From: Thalassolituus sp. UBA1087
GTDB lineage: Bacteria > Pseudomonadota > Gammaproteobacteria > Pseudomonadales > Oceanobacteraceae
NCBI GenBank assembly: GCA_002314145.1
Contig: DCCG01000019.1
Coordinates: 124,001-188,000 of the forward strand
Reading direction: 5' to 3'
Length of the DNA stretch: 64,000 nucleotides
The translations under genes were made by a program, and so were the position numbers. The notes below the pieces were generated by a model. The model was not told where the DNA came from, made no database searches, and saw nothing but the letters and a program-made list of their open reading frames with translations. Shown here one piece after another: positions 24,489 through 32,719 of this stretch (its first letter is position 1; each line of letters opens with the position of its first letter).

Positions 24489-24648
24489 GAAGCCATGTCT
24501 CAGGTTTCTGACCACAACCCGCAGAATTAAGTCTGTCTGTTCATTTGTTTCCAAAAGCAACGCCCCGGGTTAACTGACCCTTTCGGGCGCCCATTCATCC
24601 TGAACTGCGACACGGAACCCCCTTCCTGCGCCACAGTCGCATATACTG
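24489..24648 (+). repeat. 160-bp direct repeat, copy 2
   Basis: The partner of 20013-20172, at a fixed offset of 4476 bp with no gaps. It lies immediately upstream of the mscS-family gene and ends 34 bp before its start codon, so it probably contains that gene's upstream region in its original place. It also carries a short reading-frame end (VSDHNPQN-stop) shared with copy 1. Confidence 0.9.
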
Positions 24649-24682
24649 ACGATTCATTTGGATACTGTGACGAGGACGACCT

Positions 24683-26194
24683 GTGCGCACCTGTTTATCT
24701 CTGATATTGATACTTCTGTTACCGGGACTGGCGCAGGCGGCTCAGACCGGCACGGATCTGCTTACCGGTGGCGCTGCTGTCAGCAGTGAAGAAAGTGGTC
24801 AGGACGTCAGTGAGGAGCAGCTTGATGAGCTGATCAGCACGCTGGAGAACGATGCGGAGCGGCAACAGCTGATTGATCAGCTGCAGTTATTATCAAAGGC
24901 CCGGGAGCAGGAGCCGGAGAACCCGCTGGACTCGCTCACCGAGGCTCTGGATATCGAAGCCACCGGCTCGGGTCTGGCGGGTGAGTTCGTTGATATGCTG
25001 CAGAGCTGGGGTCTGAGTGAGAGCTTTATCGGGGCCTTGTTCAGCTTTGTGCTCACTTTGCTGTTGATTGCTGTCTGTGTGTTTATCAACAACCGTCTGG
25101 CCATCCTGTTTGATCGCCGGATGCGCAAAGTGAGGAATCACCTCCACCTGGCCAAACGCCGGTTCCATTCTTTATTTACCCTGCAGCGCTGGGCCGGTTA
25201 TCTGTTCGGCCTGATCTTTCTGGTGTACGCCACATCGCGTCTGTTTACTGCTTATATCGAAAGCGATAGTGATTACTCACTTCCTTTAGGAGCCCTGTTC
25301 AGCACAGGGTTAACCCTGGTGGTGATTCTGTTTGTGTGGGCGCTGATCTGGGAGGGCGTGAATGCCTTTCTGGAGATCTTTGAATACAAAAACCGCCGTT
25401 TAAAAAAGGCGCGCCTGAAAACGGTCACGCCTATTATCCGTAACGTTCTGCTGTTCACGCTGTCTCTGTTTGCCATCATGATCATTCTGTCGGAGCTGGG
25501 AGTAGATATTCTGCCGTTGGTAGCCGGTGCCGGTGTGCTGGGTATTGCCATTGGTTTTGGGGCTCAGACGCTGGTGAAAGACTTTATTACCGGGGCTATG
25601 GTCATTTTTGAAGACCTGCTGCAGATCGACGATGTGGTTCAGCTGGGCGATAAATTCGGCGTCGTGGAGAAGATCACCATCCGTAAAATTCAGCTGCGTG
25701 ATCTGGACGGGACGGTTCATACGGTGCCATTCGGCGATGTGACGATCGTCAGCAACCTGACGAAGGACTTCAGCTACTACCTGTTTAATGTCGGCGTGGC
25801 TTACCGTGAAGATGTGGATGAAGTGATGCAGTGTCTGCGCGATATTGATGAGGAACTGCGCCAGGATAAGGAATTCGGGCGTCTGATTCTGGAACCGCTG
25901 GAAATTCTCGGGCTGGATAAATTCGCGGACAGTGCGCTGATTATCAAAGCCCGCACCAAAACCCTGCCCCATGAAAAATGGACTGTAGGGCGCGAGTTTA
26001 ACCGCCGCATGAAACGGATGTTCGATGAGCGCAATATTGAGATACCTTTCCCTCATCAGACGCTCTATTTTGGCGAAGACAAATCCGGGCAGGCTCCCAG
26101 CGCCAATGTGCGTCTGTTATCGGAGTCGGTGACAAACAGAAGCAGTGCCAATGAGGACGGCGGTGCCGATGTACGACAGGAAGATAAGGATTAA
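24683..26194 (+). CDS. MscS-family mechanosensitive ion channel
   Basis: A 503-residue small-conductance-type channel. It has a signal peptide (ending around AQAAQ, residue 21), an acidic periplasmic part (about 25-100), roughly four to five membrane segments between 115 and 300, and the pore helix and following conserved MscS core (AGAGVLGIAIGFGAQTLVKDFITGAMVIFEDLLQIDD, about 280-315). A beta domain and C-terminal alpha/beta domain follow. Such channels release solutes on hypo-osmotic shock. The start is GTG at 24683, with CGAGGAC upstream. It marks the right edge of the island and is followed by a strong terminator. Confidence 0.93.
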   Translation: MRTCLSLILILLLPGLAQAAQTGTDLLTGGAAVSSEESGQDVSEEQLDELISTLENDAERQQLIDQLQLLSKAREQEPENPLDSLTEALDIEATGSGLAGEFVDMLQSWGLSESFIGALFSFVLTLLLIAVCVFINNRLAILFDRRMRKVRNHLHLAKRRFHSLFTLQRWAGYLFGLIFLVYATSRLFTAYIESDSDYSLPLGALFSTGLTLVVILFVWALIWEGVNAFLEIFEYKNRRLKKARLKTVTPIIRNVLLFTLSLFAIMIILSELGVDILPLVAGAGVLGIAIGFGAQTLVKDFITGAMVIFEDLLQIDDVVQLGDKFGVVEKITIRKIQLRDLDGTVHTVPFGDVTIVSNLTKDFSYYLFNVGVAYREDVDEVMQCLRDIDEELRQDKEFGRLILEPLEILGLDKFADSALIIKARTKTLPHEKWTVGREFNRRMKRMFDERNIEIPFPHQTLYFGEDKSGQAPSANVRLLSESVTNRSSANEDGGADVRQEDKD

Positions 26195-26204
26195 ACAAAA
26201 AAAT

Positions 26205-26235
26205 GGCCGCTGAAACAGCGGCCTAATCCTTTTTG
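26205..26235. terminator. Bidirectional terminator between mscS-family gene and the 26264 gene
   Basis: GGCCGCTG (26205-26212) pairs with CAGCGGCC (26216-26223) around AAA. T-rich DNA follows on the right and A-rich DNA precedes on the left, so it can serve both converging genes. Confidence 0.9.
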
Positions 26236-26263
26236 CGGGGTTGGAGAGATGAAGGAAAACTAC

Positions 26264-26461
26264 TCAGAGAGATGACGCTTTGCCGCGCGGCCCGAAAAAC
26301 AGCCAGGCAACAAAGCCGAGCAGGGGAAGGAACAGAATCGCGATTACCCATACGACCTTGCCCGCATTTGAAACGCCTCTGGACTGCACGATATTAATCA
26401 GTGCGTAAATATCCAGAATCAGAATCAACAAGCCGAAAAAACCGGATAACCCTGTCATCAT
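26264..26461 (-). CDS. Small membrane protein with PLDc_N (phospholipase D nuclease N-terminal) domain
   Basis: A 65-residue, two-helix membrane protein. It has the PLDc_N pattern of a hydrophobic helix, an IYALINIVQSRG segment, and a second helix with the KVVWVIAILFLPLLGFVAWLFFGPR signature. Despite the domain name there is no catalytic HKD motif; such short proteins are of unknown function. Two adjacent ATG codons (26461 and 26458) could start it. It is convergent with the mscS-family gene. Confidence 0.88.
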   Translation of the reverse strand: MMTGLSGFFGLLILILDIYALINIVQSRGVSNAGKVVWVIAILFLPLLGFVAWLFFGPRGKASSL

Positions 26462-26593
26462 AATGTTCGTTCTCCCTGTTACGTACTTCTGTGACGCGGG
26501 AATGCCGTGGCTGTTCCTCAGCCATGTAAAACGGACTGTTGCACAGTCTCTGCGAACTATTTCGGAAACGCCGGCAGGCCCCGGCTCAGGCGG

Positions 26594-27415
26594 TCAGAAG
26601 CGTTTGCCGGAGGTGTCTTTATCGACCAGCTCACCGCTGAAACGGATGCCGGAAATACGGTCAGTCTGCTCGTTGATCCAGCGCTCACTCTGTTCACTCA
26701 GCTCAGCGGTGGTCATATCGGCTGACCGCATCACCGGGCTGATGATCAGACGGATGGTACCAGGACGTTTTACCCAGCGGTTGTTGGGCCAGAGTTCACC
26801 GGAGTTGTGAGCGATGGCAATGACGTCCGCCCCGGCTTTGGTGGCCAGCATGGCGCCGCCTTTGGAGAAAGCCTTGCGTTTGCCCGGCGGGATGCGCGTG
26901 CCTTCCGGAAACACCAGTACATGAATACCATGGGCCAGCCGGTCTGCCCCCTGAGTCAGTACCTGCTTCATGGCGCCGGTGCGTTTACTGCGGTCAATAA
27001 AAATAGGGTGGATCAGGTTCAGCATCCAGCCAAACAGCGGCAGGTAAAAGAGTTCCTTTTTCACCACCTGCACATGCGGGGTGATCAGAGTGGGCAGGAA
27101 GAAGGTTTCCCAGGTGCTCTGGTGCTTGCTCAACAATACATAGCCGCGCCCGTCACGGGGAATATTTTCCCGGCCTTCCACTTCCACCCGGATACCGCAG
27201 ATCCAGCGCAGGGCAAACATAGCGGCGCGACAGGGAATGCCCATGACGAAAAAGTTGCGCATTTTCAGCGGCAGCAACAGGCCAATGGTAAAACTGGGGA
27301 TAAACCACACCAGGGTGATCAGTGCCAGCACCAGGTAAAACAGCAGGGTGCGGATATACCAGCTGGCGGCCGTGCGCGAAGCTGAAGTGTGATTAACGCT
27401 GCTGCCTGAGTTCAT
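26594..27415 (-). CDS. plsC: 1-acyl-sn-glycerol-3-phosphate acyltransferase
   Basis: A 273-residue membrane acyltransferase that makes phosphatidic acid from lysophosphatidic acid. An N-terminal membrane helix (about 20-45) precedes the PlsC domain: the active-site motif reads KHQSTWETFF (HX4E, where many members have HX4D), then FIDRSKRTGAM, then VFPEGTRIPPGKRKAF. In Pseudomonas the equivalent gene lies directly after gyrB, followed by gmhB and glyS. The order here is the same, apart from the inserted island. It is downstream of gmhB on the same strand. Confidence 0.92.
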   Translation of the reverse strand: MNSGSSVNHTSASRTAASWYIRTLLFYLVLALITLVWFIPSFTIGLLLPLKMRNFFVMGIPCRAAMFALRWICGIRVEVEGRENIPRDGRGYVLLSKHQSTWETFFLPTLITPHVQVVKKELFYLPLFGWMLNLIHPIFIDRSKRTGAMKQVLTQGADRLAHGIHVLVFPEGTRIPPGKRKAFSKGGAMLATKAGADVIAIAHNSGELWPNNRWVKRPGTIRLIISPVMRSADMTTAELSEQSERWINEQTDRISGIRFSGELVDKDTSGKRF

Positions 27416-27525
27416 AGTTACCCGTACCTGCGTGCCATGCTGAAAACGATAACAGGTTTATACCATTTTATCGGCCTGCAGCTGTTGCCTGCAGGGCGAT
27501 TGACTGTTTCCTGAGGCGGCTTGCG

Positions 27526-28074
27526 TCAGGCCTGAGCCAACACATGGTCGGCAAAGGCGGCGAGATTATCAAACACCGGCGTGTCGGCCAGGGCGGTAAT
27601 ATCCGCCAGCCGGGCTTCACTGGCGGCGCCTTTGCCGGTGCGCAGCAAGGCGGGTTTACATCCGGCGGCGAGTCCGGCTTGCAGATCACGGATTGAGTCG
27701 CCAACCATCCAGGCGCCCGCGGCGGAGGTATCCAGTGCCTGTTCGATCTGATGGATCAGGCCGGGTAGCGGTTTGCGGCAGTCACAATGATCATCCGGCC
27801 CATGGGGGCACCAGGCGATATGAGCAAATTCACCGCCTTCTGCCGCCGCCAGCGCCGTCATCTTAGTGTGCATGGCATCCAGATCTGACTGGCTGAAATA
27901 GCCCCGGGCCAGACCACTCTGGTTGGTGGCAACGGCAATGCGATAGCCTGCCTTGCACAAACGGCCAACCGCTTCAGCACTGCCGGCAACAGGAATCCAC
28001 TCATCAACGGATTTGACGTAGGCGTCCGAATCTTCGTTCAGGACGCCATCGCGGTCGAGGATTATTAAAGGCAT
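27526..28074 (-). CDS. gmhB: D-glycero-beta-D-manno-heptose 1,7-bisphosphate 7-phosphatase
   Basis: A 182-residue HAD-superfamily phosphatase in the ADP-heptose pathway for the lipopolysaccharide inner core. The nucleophile motif is ILDRDGVLNED, then TNQSGLARGYF, and the zinc-binding Cys/His cluster WCPHGPDDHCDCRKP identifies GmhB, followed by MVGDSIRDLQAGLAAG. It lies between glyS and plsC as in Pseudomonas. Confidence 0.95.
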   Translation of the reverse strand: MPLIILDRDGVLNEDSDAYVKSVDEWIPVAGSAEAVGRLCKAGYRIAVATNQSGLARGYFSQSDLDAMHTKMTALAAAEGGEFAHIAWCPHGPDDHCDCRKPLPGLIHQIEQALDTSAAGAWMVGDSIRDLQAGLAAGCKPALLRTGKGAASEARLADITALADTPVFDNLAAFADHVLAQA

Positions 28075-28104
28075 GGCAAGGGTCCGTAAAAAACGAAATT
28101 ATAA

Positions 28105-28140
28105 CGAAAAACGCCGCCCGGGCAGGGGCGGCGTTTTTCT
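28105..28140. terminator. Hairpin terminator after glyS
   Basis: ACGCCGCCC (28111-28119) pairs with GGGCGGCGT (28126-28134). It is flanked by an A run on the left and a T run on the right. It lies 20 nt beyond the glyS stop and on the minus strand would end glyQ-glyS transcription before gmhB. Confidence 0.85.
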
Positions 28141-28153
28141 GCGGCGGGATAAA

Positions 28154-30223
28154 TTACAGCACCGAGATATCCGCGATACCGACAAACATACCGCGCAGCT
28201 GTTTTAACAGCGCCAGACGGTTGTTTTTCACCGCTTCGTTATCGGCCATCACCATGACGTTATCGAAGAAGGCATCCACGACATCACGCAGGGTGGAAAG
28301 TGCTTCCAGGGCGGTGGTGTAGTCGCCTTTGGCCAGCGCCGGAATGGTCAGATCATGCAGAGCTGTCATCTGTTCAAACAGGGCTTTTTCTTCTGCTGCT
28401 TCAAACAGTGCAGCATCAACATCGTTGACCACGGCATCGCCGTCATTCTTCGCCAGAATATTGGAAACCCGCTTGTTGGCGGCGGCCAGAGCAGAGGCTG
28501 AATCCAGCTTGCTGAAGCCGTGTACCGCCATCACCCGGCGGTTAATATCCAGAGCGTTGGTGATCCCCACAGCACGGACTGCCTGGAAGACTTCGGCCGG
28601 AATGCCTTCGTCGTGATACCAGGCGCTGAAGCGGTCCAGCATGTAGTCGGTCAGCGTTGCTTTGGTATCGGCTTTCAGGTCCGCATCCCAGTTGTTGTCC
28701 AGTGCCCAGTCGATCAGTGTGCCCAGGTCAATATTGATCTCTTTTTCTACCAACAGGCGCAACACACCCAGAGAGGCGCGGCGCAGGGCGAACGGATCTT
28801 TGGAGCCGGTCGGAATCTGACCGGTACCAAACAGGCCGGCCAGACTGTCGAGGCGGTCAGCCAGTGCGATCAGCGTACCGGTCTGGGTCGCAGGCAGGGC
28901 GTCACCGGCAAAGGCTGGCATGTACTGCTCAATCATGGCAGCGCAGACGTCGGCCGGTTCGCCATCATGCTCGGCGTAATACTGACCGGCCAGTCCCTGC
29001 AGATCACTGAATTCGAATACCATCTGGCTGACCAGATCGTTTTTGCACAGGTGCGCGGCACGCTGCACCAGCACTTCGTCGGCCCCCAGCTGCTCGGCAA
29101 TTTTGGTTGCCAGCGAACTGATACGACGGGTTTTGTCGGCGATGGAGCCCAGACCATTCACCCACACCACGCTTTCCAGTTTCGGGAAGCGGCTGGCCAG
29201 CGGATGTTTGCGGTCGGTATCCCAGAAGAAGGCGGCATCCGCGAGACGCGGGCGGATCACTTTCTCATTACCGGCAATCACCTGCGCCGGGTCTTTCGAC
29301 TCGATGTTGGCGATGGTGATGAAATTCGGCAGAAGTTTGCCGTCTTTCATCACGTGGAAATATTTCTGATGCTCTTTCATGGAAGAGATCAGCGCTTCCG
29401 GCGGCACGCGCAGGAAGTCTTCATCGAAGGAACCGGCCAGTGCTACCGGCCATTCGTTCAGCGCGGTGACTTCTTCCAGCAGGTCGTCATCAATGATGGC
29501 TTCACCGCCCAGCTTTTTGCCTTCGGCGGTTACCTGTTGTCTGATCAGCTCTGCCCGTTCTGCGGCATCCGCCATTACCCAGGCGTCACGCAGTTTGCTT
29601 TCGTATTCGCCCGGCGTGCTGATGGTGATTTCCCCCGGGGCGTGGAAACGGTGACCGCGGGAGGTATTACCGGCTTTCAGACCCAGCACTTCAGCGTCGA
29701 CCACGTCATTGCCGAACAGCATGATCAGCCAGTGCGCCGGCCGTACGAATTCAATTCGTGACGCACCCCAGCGCATGCGCTTGGGAATCGGCAGTTTATC
29801 CAGGCTGTGTTGCACGATACCGGCCAGCAACTCAGTAGTCTGTTTACCCTTGATGGTGCGGTTCAGCATCAGTTTGCCGGCGTTTTTACCGTGCGATTCC
29901 GGTGCGGTTTCCAGTTGTGTGGCATCAGCACCAGCGCGCTCAGCAAAACCGATGGCGGCTTTGGTTGGCTTACCATCGGCATCGAAAGCAATTTTCGCTG
30001 GCGGGCCGTAGAGGGTTTCTTCTTTGTCGGCCTGCTGTTCTTCCAGCGCAGCGATGCGCACGGCAAGACGGCGCGGAGCGGCAAAGGAGGTTACGTCGCC
30101 AAAGGTCAGACCGGCGTCTTTCAGGCCGTCTTCAATGCCCTGGGTAAAGGCGGCAGACAGGGTGTTCAGGGCCATGGGTGGCAGTTCTTCGGTACCCAGT
30201 TCGATTAACAGATCACGGCTCAT
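28154..30223 (-). CDS. glyS: Glycine--tRNA ligase beta subunit
   Basis: A 689-residue beta subunit of the alpha2beta2 bacterial glycyl-tRNA synthetase, with the expected start MSRDLLIELGTEELPPMAL. It has conserved FAAPRRLAV and RMRWG segments, the HD-like domain (RAAHLCKNDLVSQMVFEFSDLQGLAG) and the C-terminal anticodon-binding DALR-type region (KRVSNIL, then FFDNVMVMADNEAVKNNRL). The ATG overlaps the glyQ stop by one base (TAATG), so the two are translationally coupled. Confidence 0.98.
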   Translation of the reverse strand: MSRDLLIELGTEELPPMALNTLSAAFTQGIEDGLKDAGLTFGDVTSFAAPRRLAVRIAALEEQQADKEETLYGPPAKIAFDADGKPTKAAIGFAERAGADATQLETAPESHGKNAGKLMLNRTIKGKQTTELLAGIVQHSLDKLPIPKRMRWGASRIEFVRPAHWLIMLFGNDVVDAEVLGLKAGNTSRGHRFHAPGEITISTPGEYESKLRDAWVMADAAERAELIRQQVTAEGKKLGGEAIIDDDLLEEVTALNEWPVALAGSFDEDFLRVPPEALISSMKEHQKYFHVMKDGKLLPNFITIANIESKDPAQVIAGNEKVIRPRLADAAFFWDTDRKHPLASRFPKLESVVWVNGLGSIADKTRRISSLATKIAEQLGADEVLVQRAAHLCKNDLVSQMVFEFSDLQGLAGQYYAEHDGEPADVCAAMIEQYMPAFAGDALPATQTGTLIALADRLDSLAGLFGTGQIPTGSKDPFALRRASLGVLRLLVEKEINIDLGTLIDWALDNNWDADLKADTKATLTDYMLDRFSAWYHDEGIPAEVFQAVRAVGITNALDINRRVMAVHGFSKLDSASALAAANKRVSNILAKNDGDAVVNDVDAALFEAAEEKALFEQMTALHDLTIPALAKGDYTTALEALSTLRDVVDAFFDNVMVMADNEAVKNNRLALLKQLRGMFVGIADISVL

Positions 30224-31233
30224 TACTTCTTCTCCTGGGCAGCTTTCTTCTCAGCTTTTTTCGCGTCTTTCTCCGCCTGTTCAGCTTTCTGTGCCTGATA
30301 GCGCGCTAACACATCGGCGCGGTTGGCTTCATCCGCCAGCGGGAAGCCTTTGTCAGCACGGCTGGCGAAGTAGCAGTGTGCGACGGCCCGGGCCAGGGTG
30401 CGCACGCGCAGGATATAGCCCTGACGTTCGGTCACCGAGATAGCACCACGGGCATCGAGCAGGTTGAACGTATGGGATGCTTTCAGCGTCTGCTCATAAG
30501 CGGGCAGCGGCAGGTTGGCTTCGACCAGACGGTTACAGTCTTTTTCGTACTGGCTGAAGGCCTGGAACAGGAAGTCGGTATCCGCGTATTCAAAGTTGTA
30601 GGTGGACTGCTCCACTTCGTTCTGATGGAAGACGTCGCCGTAGGTGACGGCTTTGCCATCGGGGCCGTATGTCCACACCAGGTCGTAGACGGAATCGACT
30701 TCCTGCAGGTACATGGCGATCCGCTCAAGACCGTAGGTAATCTCACCGGTGACCGGGAAGCATTCCAGACCACCGGCCTGCTGGAAGTAAGTGAACTGTG
30801 TGACTTCCATGCCGTTCAGCCAGACTTCCCAGCCCAGCCCCCAGGCGCCCAGTGTCGGCGATTCCCAGTTATCTTCCACGAAGCGGATATCGTGCACGCC
30901 GGTATCGATGCCCAGTGCCTGCAGTGAACCCAGATAGAGCTCCTGGAAGTGTGCCGGGGATGGCTTCATCACCACCTGAAACTGGTAGTAATGCTGCAGG
31001 CGGTTAGGGTTCTCGCCGTAGCGGCCGTCGGTGGGGCGGCGGCTGGGCTGGACGTAAGCGGAGTTCCAGTTTTCAGGGCCAATGGAGCGCAGGAAGGTGT
31101 GCACGTGAAAAGTACCGGCGCCCACTTCCATGTCCAGAGGTTGGTTTATTACGCAGCCCTGATCGGACCAGTATTCCTGCAGGGCAGCGATCAGCCCCTG
31201 AAAGGTTTTGACGTTGTGGCGACTCTGACTCAC
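30223..31233 (-). CDS. glyQ: Glycine--tRNA ligase alpha subunit
   Basis: A 336-residue catalytic alpha subunit. The family signature is present in TFQGLIAALQEYWSDQGC, MEVGAGTFHVHTFLR and YVQPSRRPTDGRYGENPNRLQHYYQFQV. It starts with GTG. The last ~30 residues (QKAEQAEKDAKKAEKKAAQ) form a Lys/Ala-rich charged tail beyond the usual ~300-320-residue length, probably a flexible appendage. It leads the glyQ-glyS operon. Confidence 0.97.
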   Translation of the reverse strand: MSQSRHNVKTFQGLIAALQEYWSDQGCVINQPLDMEVGAGTFHVHTFLRSIGPENWNSAYVQPSRRPTDGRYGENPNRLQHYYQFQVVMKPSPAHFQELYLGSLQALGIDTGVHDIRFVEDNWESPTLGAWGLGWEVWLNGMEVTQFTYFQQAGGLECFPVTGEITYGLERIAMYLQEVDSVYDLVWTYGPDGKAVTYGDVFHQNEVEQSTYNFEYADTDFLFQAFSQYEKDCNRLVEANLPLPAYEQTLKASHTFNLLDARGAISVTERQGYILRVRTLARAVAHCYFASRADKGFPLADEANRADVLARYQAQKAEQAEKDAKKAEKKAAQEKK

Positions 31234-31528
31234 GGTGGGATTCCTGAATTCTCAAAGAGTGGTTAAGGCAGTGCAAAATAAAAAGACGCAGGATTATAGC
31301 AGTGCTGAGCGATGATTACAGGCGGGATTCTCCGTCCCCATTGGCGAGAATCCCGTTTTACAACGCATTGTTGACTGAGCGCATTCCTGCGCAGCAGCTG
31401 CCAGCCGATGGCAGGAAACCATGTTGCCCGGTTGAAGGCTGCGTTGCCGAAGGGCTGACAGGATGTTTGCAGGCGTGCAGATCCGGGGTCGCAGCGTTTG
31501 CCACAACAGCCACAGATCATCGCAGAGT
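31234..31528. other. glyQ upstream region with a stable hairpin
   Basis: 295 bp without a convincing gene. A perfect 9-bp stem (GGGATTCTC 31324-31332, GAGAATCCC 31346-31354) lies about 90 bp upstream of glyQ. The minus strand is open for 89 codons across 31263-31532, but the product has no recognisable features. I think this may be a dispersed intergenic repeat; only a genome search could show that. Confidence 0.45.
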
Positions 31529-31978
31529 TCATTGCCCGGCTTTGTTCACCGGACAGTCGACAAAATACACCGGATAGGTCACCACCACCGGTTGTCTGTC
31601 GTTGTTGGTGTTGGCTGGCTGATAGCGGATTTTGTCGTAACCGACGTAAGGCAGGATTGTTTTGGCCGACGCGATCGAAGGTTGCGGAAACTCCTCCGTT
31701 GCGTTTAACCGGGTGGAATAGACGCGGCCGGTGGAATCAATGCCGATCCGCAGGTGGGCGTAGACCGTCATATCGCTGGCGGCCTCGGTCGATAACCGGC
31801 GGCAGCCCTGTTCCGGGTTGATCTGGATATAACGTTCCACCTCTTCATCCGCTGTCCAGAACTGGTCCAGTTCCTGCGGTTTAACGTCAATGGGCTCGTT
31901 ATTGAATGATGGTGAGTAGCCGGTGGCACAGGCGGAAAGCGCACAGGCAGGGATCATGATTGAAATAAGAGATTTCAT
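31529..31978 (-). CDS. Lipoprotein with a TonB C-terminal-like domain
   Basis: A 149-residue predicted lipoprotein. The signal peptide MKSLISIMIPACALSAC ends in a lipobox with Cys17. The C-terminal half (VYAHLRIGIDSTGRVYSTRL, then SIASAKTILPYVGYDKIRYQPA and PVYFVDCP) has the beta-alpha-beta pattern of the TonB_C domain seen in energy transducers and related periplasmic proteins. There is no TonB transmembrane anchor or proline-rich linker. I chose the ATG at 31978, which has AAGGAAT upstream; the longer open frame to 32035 has no lipoprotein signal. It follows the kinase gene on the same strand. Confidence 0.75.
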   Translation of the reverse strand: MKSLISIMIPACALSACATGYSPSFNNEPIDVKPQELDQFWTADEEVERYIQINPEQGCRRLSTEAASDMTVYAHLRIGIDSTGRVYSTRLNATEEFPQPSIASAKTILPYVGYDKIRYQPANTNNDRQPVVVTYPVYFVDCPVNKAGQ

Positions 31979-32044
31979 AATACGGCAATTCCTTTGCAGT
32001 CGTTTTGTGAAGCCGCTTGCCGGACCGGCCGGCAACGGCGGACG

Positions 32045-32677
32045 TCAGGGTAAATGAAGTGAGACGGTCGCACCACCCTGGGCGCGGTTGGCGATGGTGA
32101 CTTTCCCGCAGTCTTCTCCCTGACGGTGGGCTTCAGCAATCAGTTTGACGAAGAACAGACCGAGCCCGCTGCCTTCGGTTTTGGTGGTGTCTTTCTCGCC
32201 GGAGAGAATGGTCTTGTCAAAGCCGTGGCCGTCGTCCTGAACGTTGATGGTCAGGCCCTGGCTGTCGTCGGCGGTCAGCGTAATATGGGTTGCGCCAGCC
32301 TGAGCGCTGTTGGTGATTAAGGTCACCAGTGCCAGCTGGATCAGGTTTTCATTGTAGAAGCCCTGGCACTCGTCGCCGATTTCATTGACCAGCTGAATCG
32401 TCGGATACTGCAGCTGTGTCGCTTCGATGGCATCACTGGCGGTATCCCGTGGCCAGGCATCGTCCATATGAAAGTTTTCTTTCTGCTCCAGGCGGAACAG
32501 GCTGACCATCTGCATGGTGTCGTTTTTCAGCCGGTTGGTACGCTGCAGAATGGGTTGCAGATGGCGGTGATAACGGGCGGGAATCTGGCTGATGGCATCC
32601 TGCTCATAATCGAGCAGAGACTGCAGCTGGTTTTTCAGGTCGTGAATAACGGCGGCCACCAGGTGCTCGAATTTCAT
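32045..32677 (-). CDS. Small soluble histidine kinase
   Basis: A 210-residue kinase without membrane segments or a sensor domain. The dimerisation/phosphoacceptor helix is at the very start (AAVIHDLKNQLQSLL, His12). The HATPase domain follows, with the N box (LALVTLITNSAQAGA), G1 box (VQDDGHGFD) and G2 box (GSGLGLFFVKLIAEAH). HDLKN-type kinases usually receive signals from partner proteins. AAGGAG lies 6 nt before the ATG. It is 42 nt downstream of the response regulator-TPR gene and probably forms a pair with it. Confidence 0.9.
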   Translation of the reverse strand: MKFEHLVAAVIHDLKNQLQSLLDYEQDAISQIPARYHRHLQPILQRTNRLKNDTMQMVSLFRLEQKENFHMDDAWPRDTASDAIEATQLQYPTIQLVNEIGDECQGFYNENLIQLALVTLITNSAQAGATHITLTADDSQGLTINVQDDGHGFDKTILSGEKDTTKTEGSGLGLFFVKLIAEAHRQGEDCGKVTIANRAQGGATVSLHLP

Positions 32678-32719
32678 GCGGTCTCCTTGTGCATCCCGGC
32701 GCTGGCTGTCGTCTGCGGG

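Noticed and set aside
17034..24648. Type VI secretion or Rhs/CDI locus
   Set aside because: No VgrG, PAAR, Hcp, Rhs YD repeats, CdiB or haemagglutinin repeats could be found; only the tip/immunity logic is shared.
28520..29761. 413-codon plus-strand open frame opposite glyS
   Set aside because: Entirely antisense to glyS, with no domain; shadow frame.
31263..31532. 89-codon minus-strand gene upstream of glyQ
   Set aside because: Composition and lack of a ribosome site or motif make it unlikely to be coding; recorded as a possible intergenic repeat instead.
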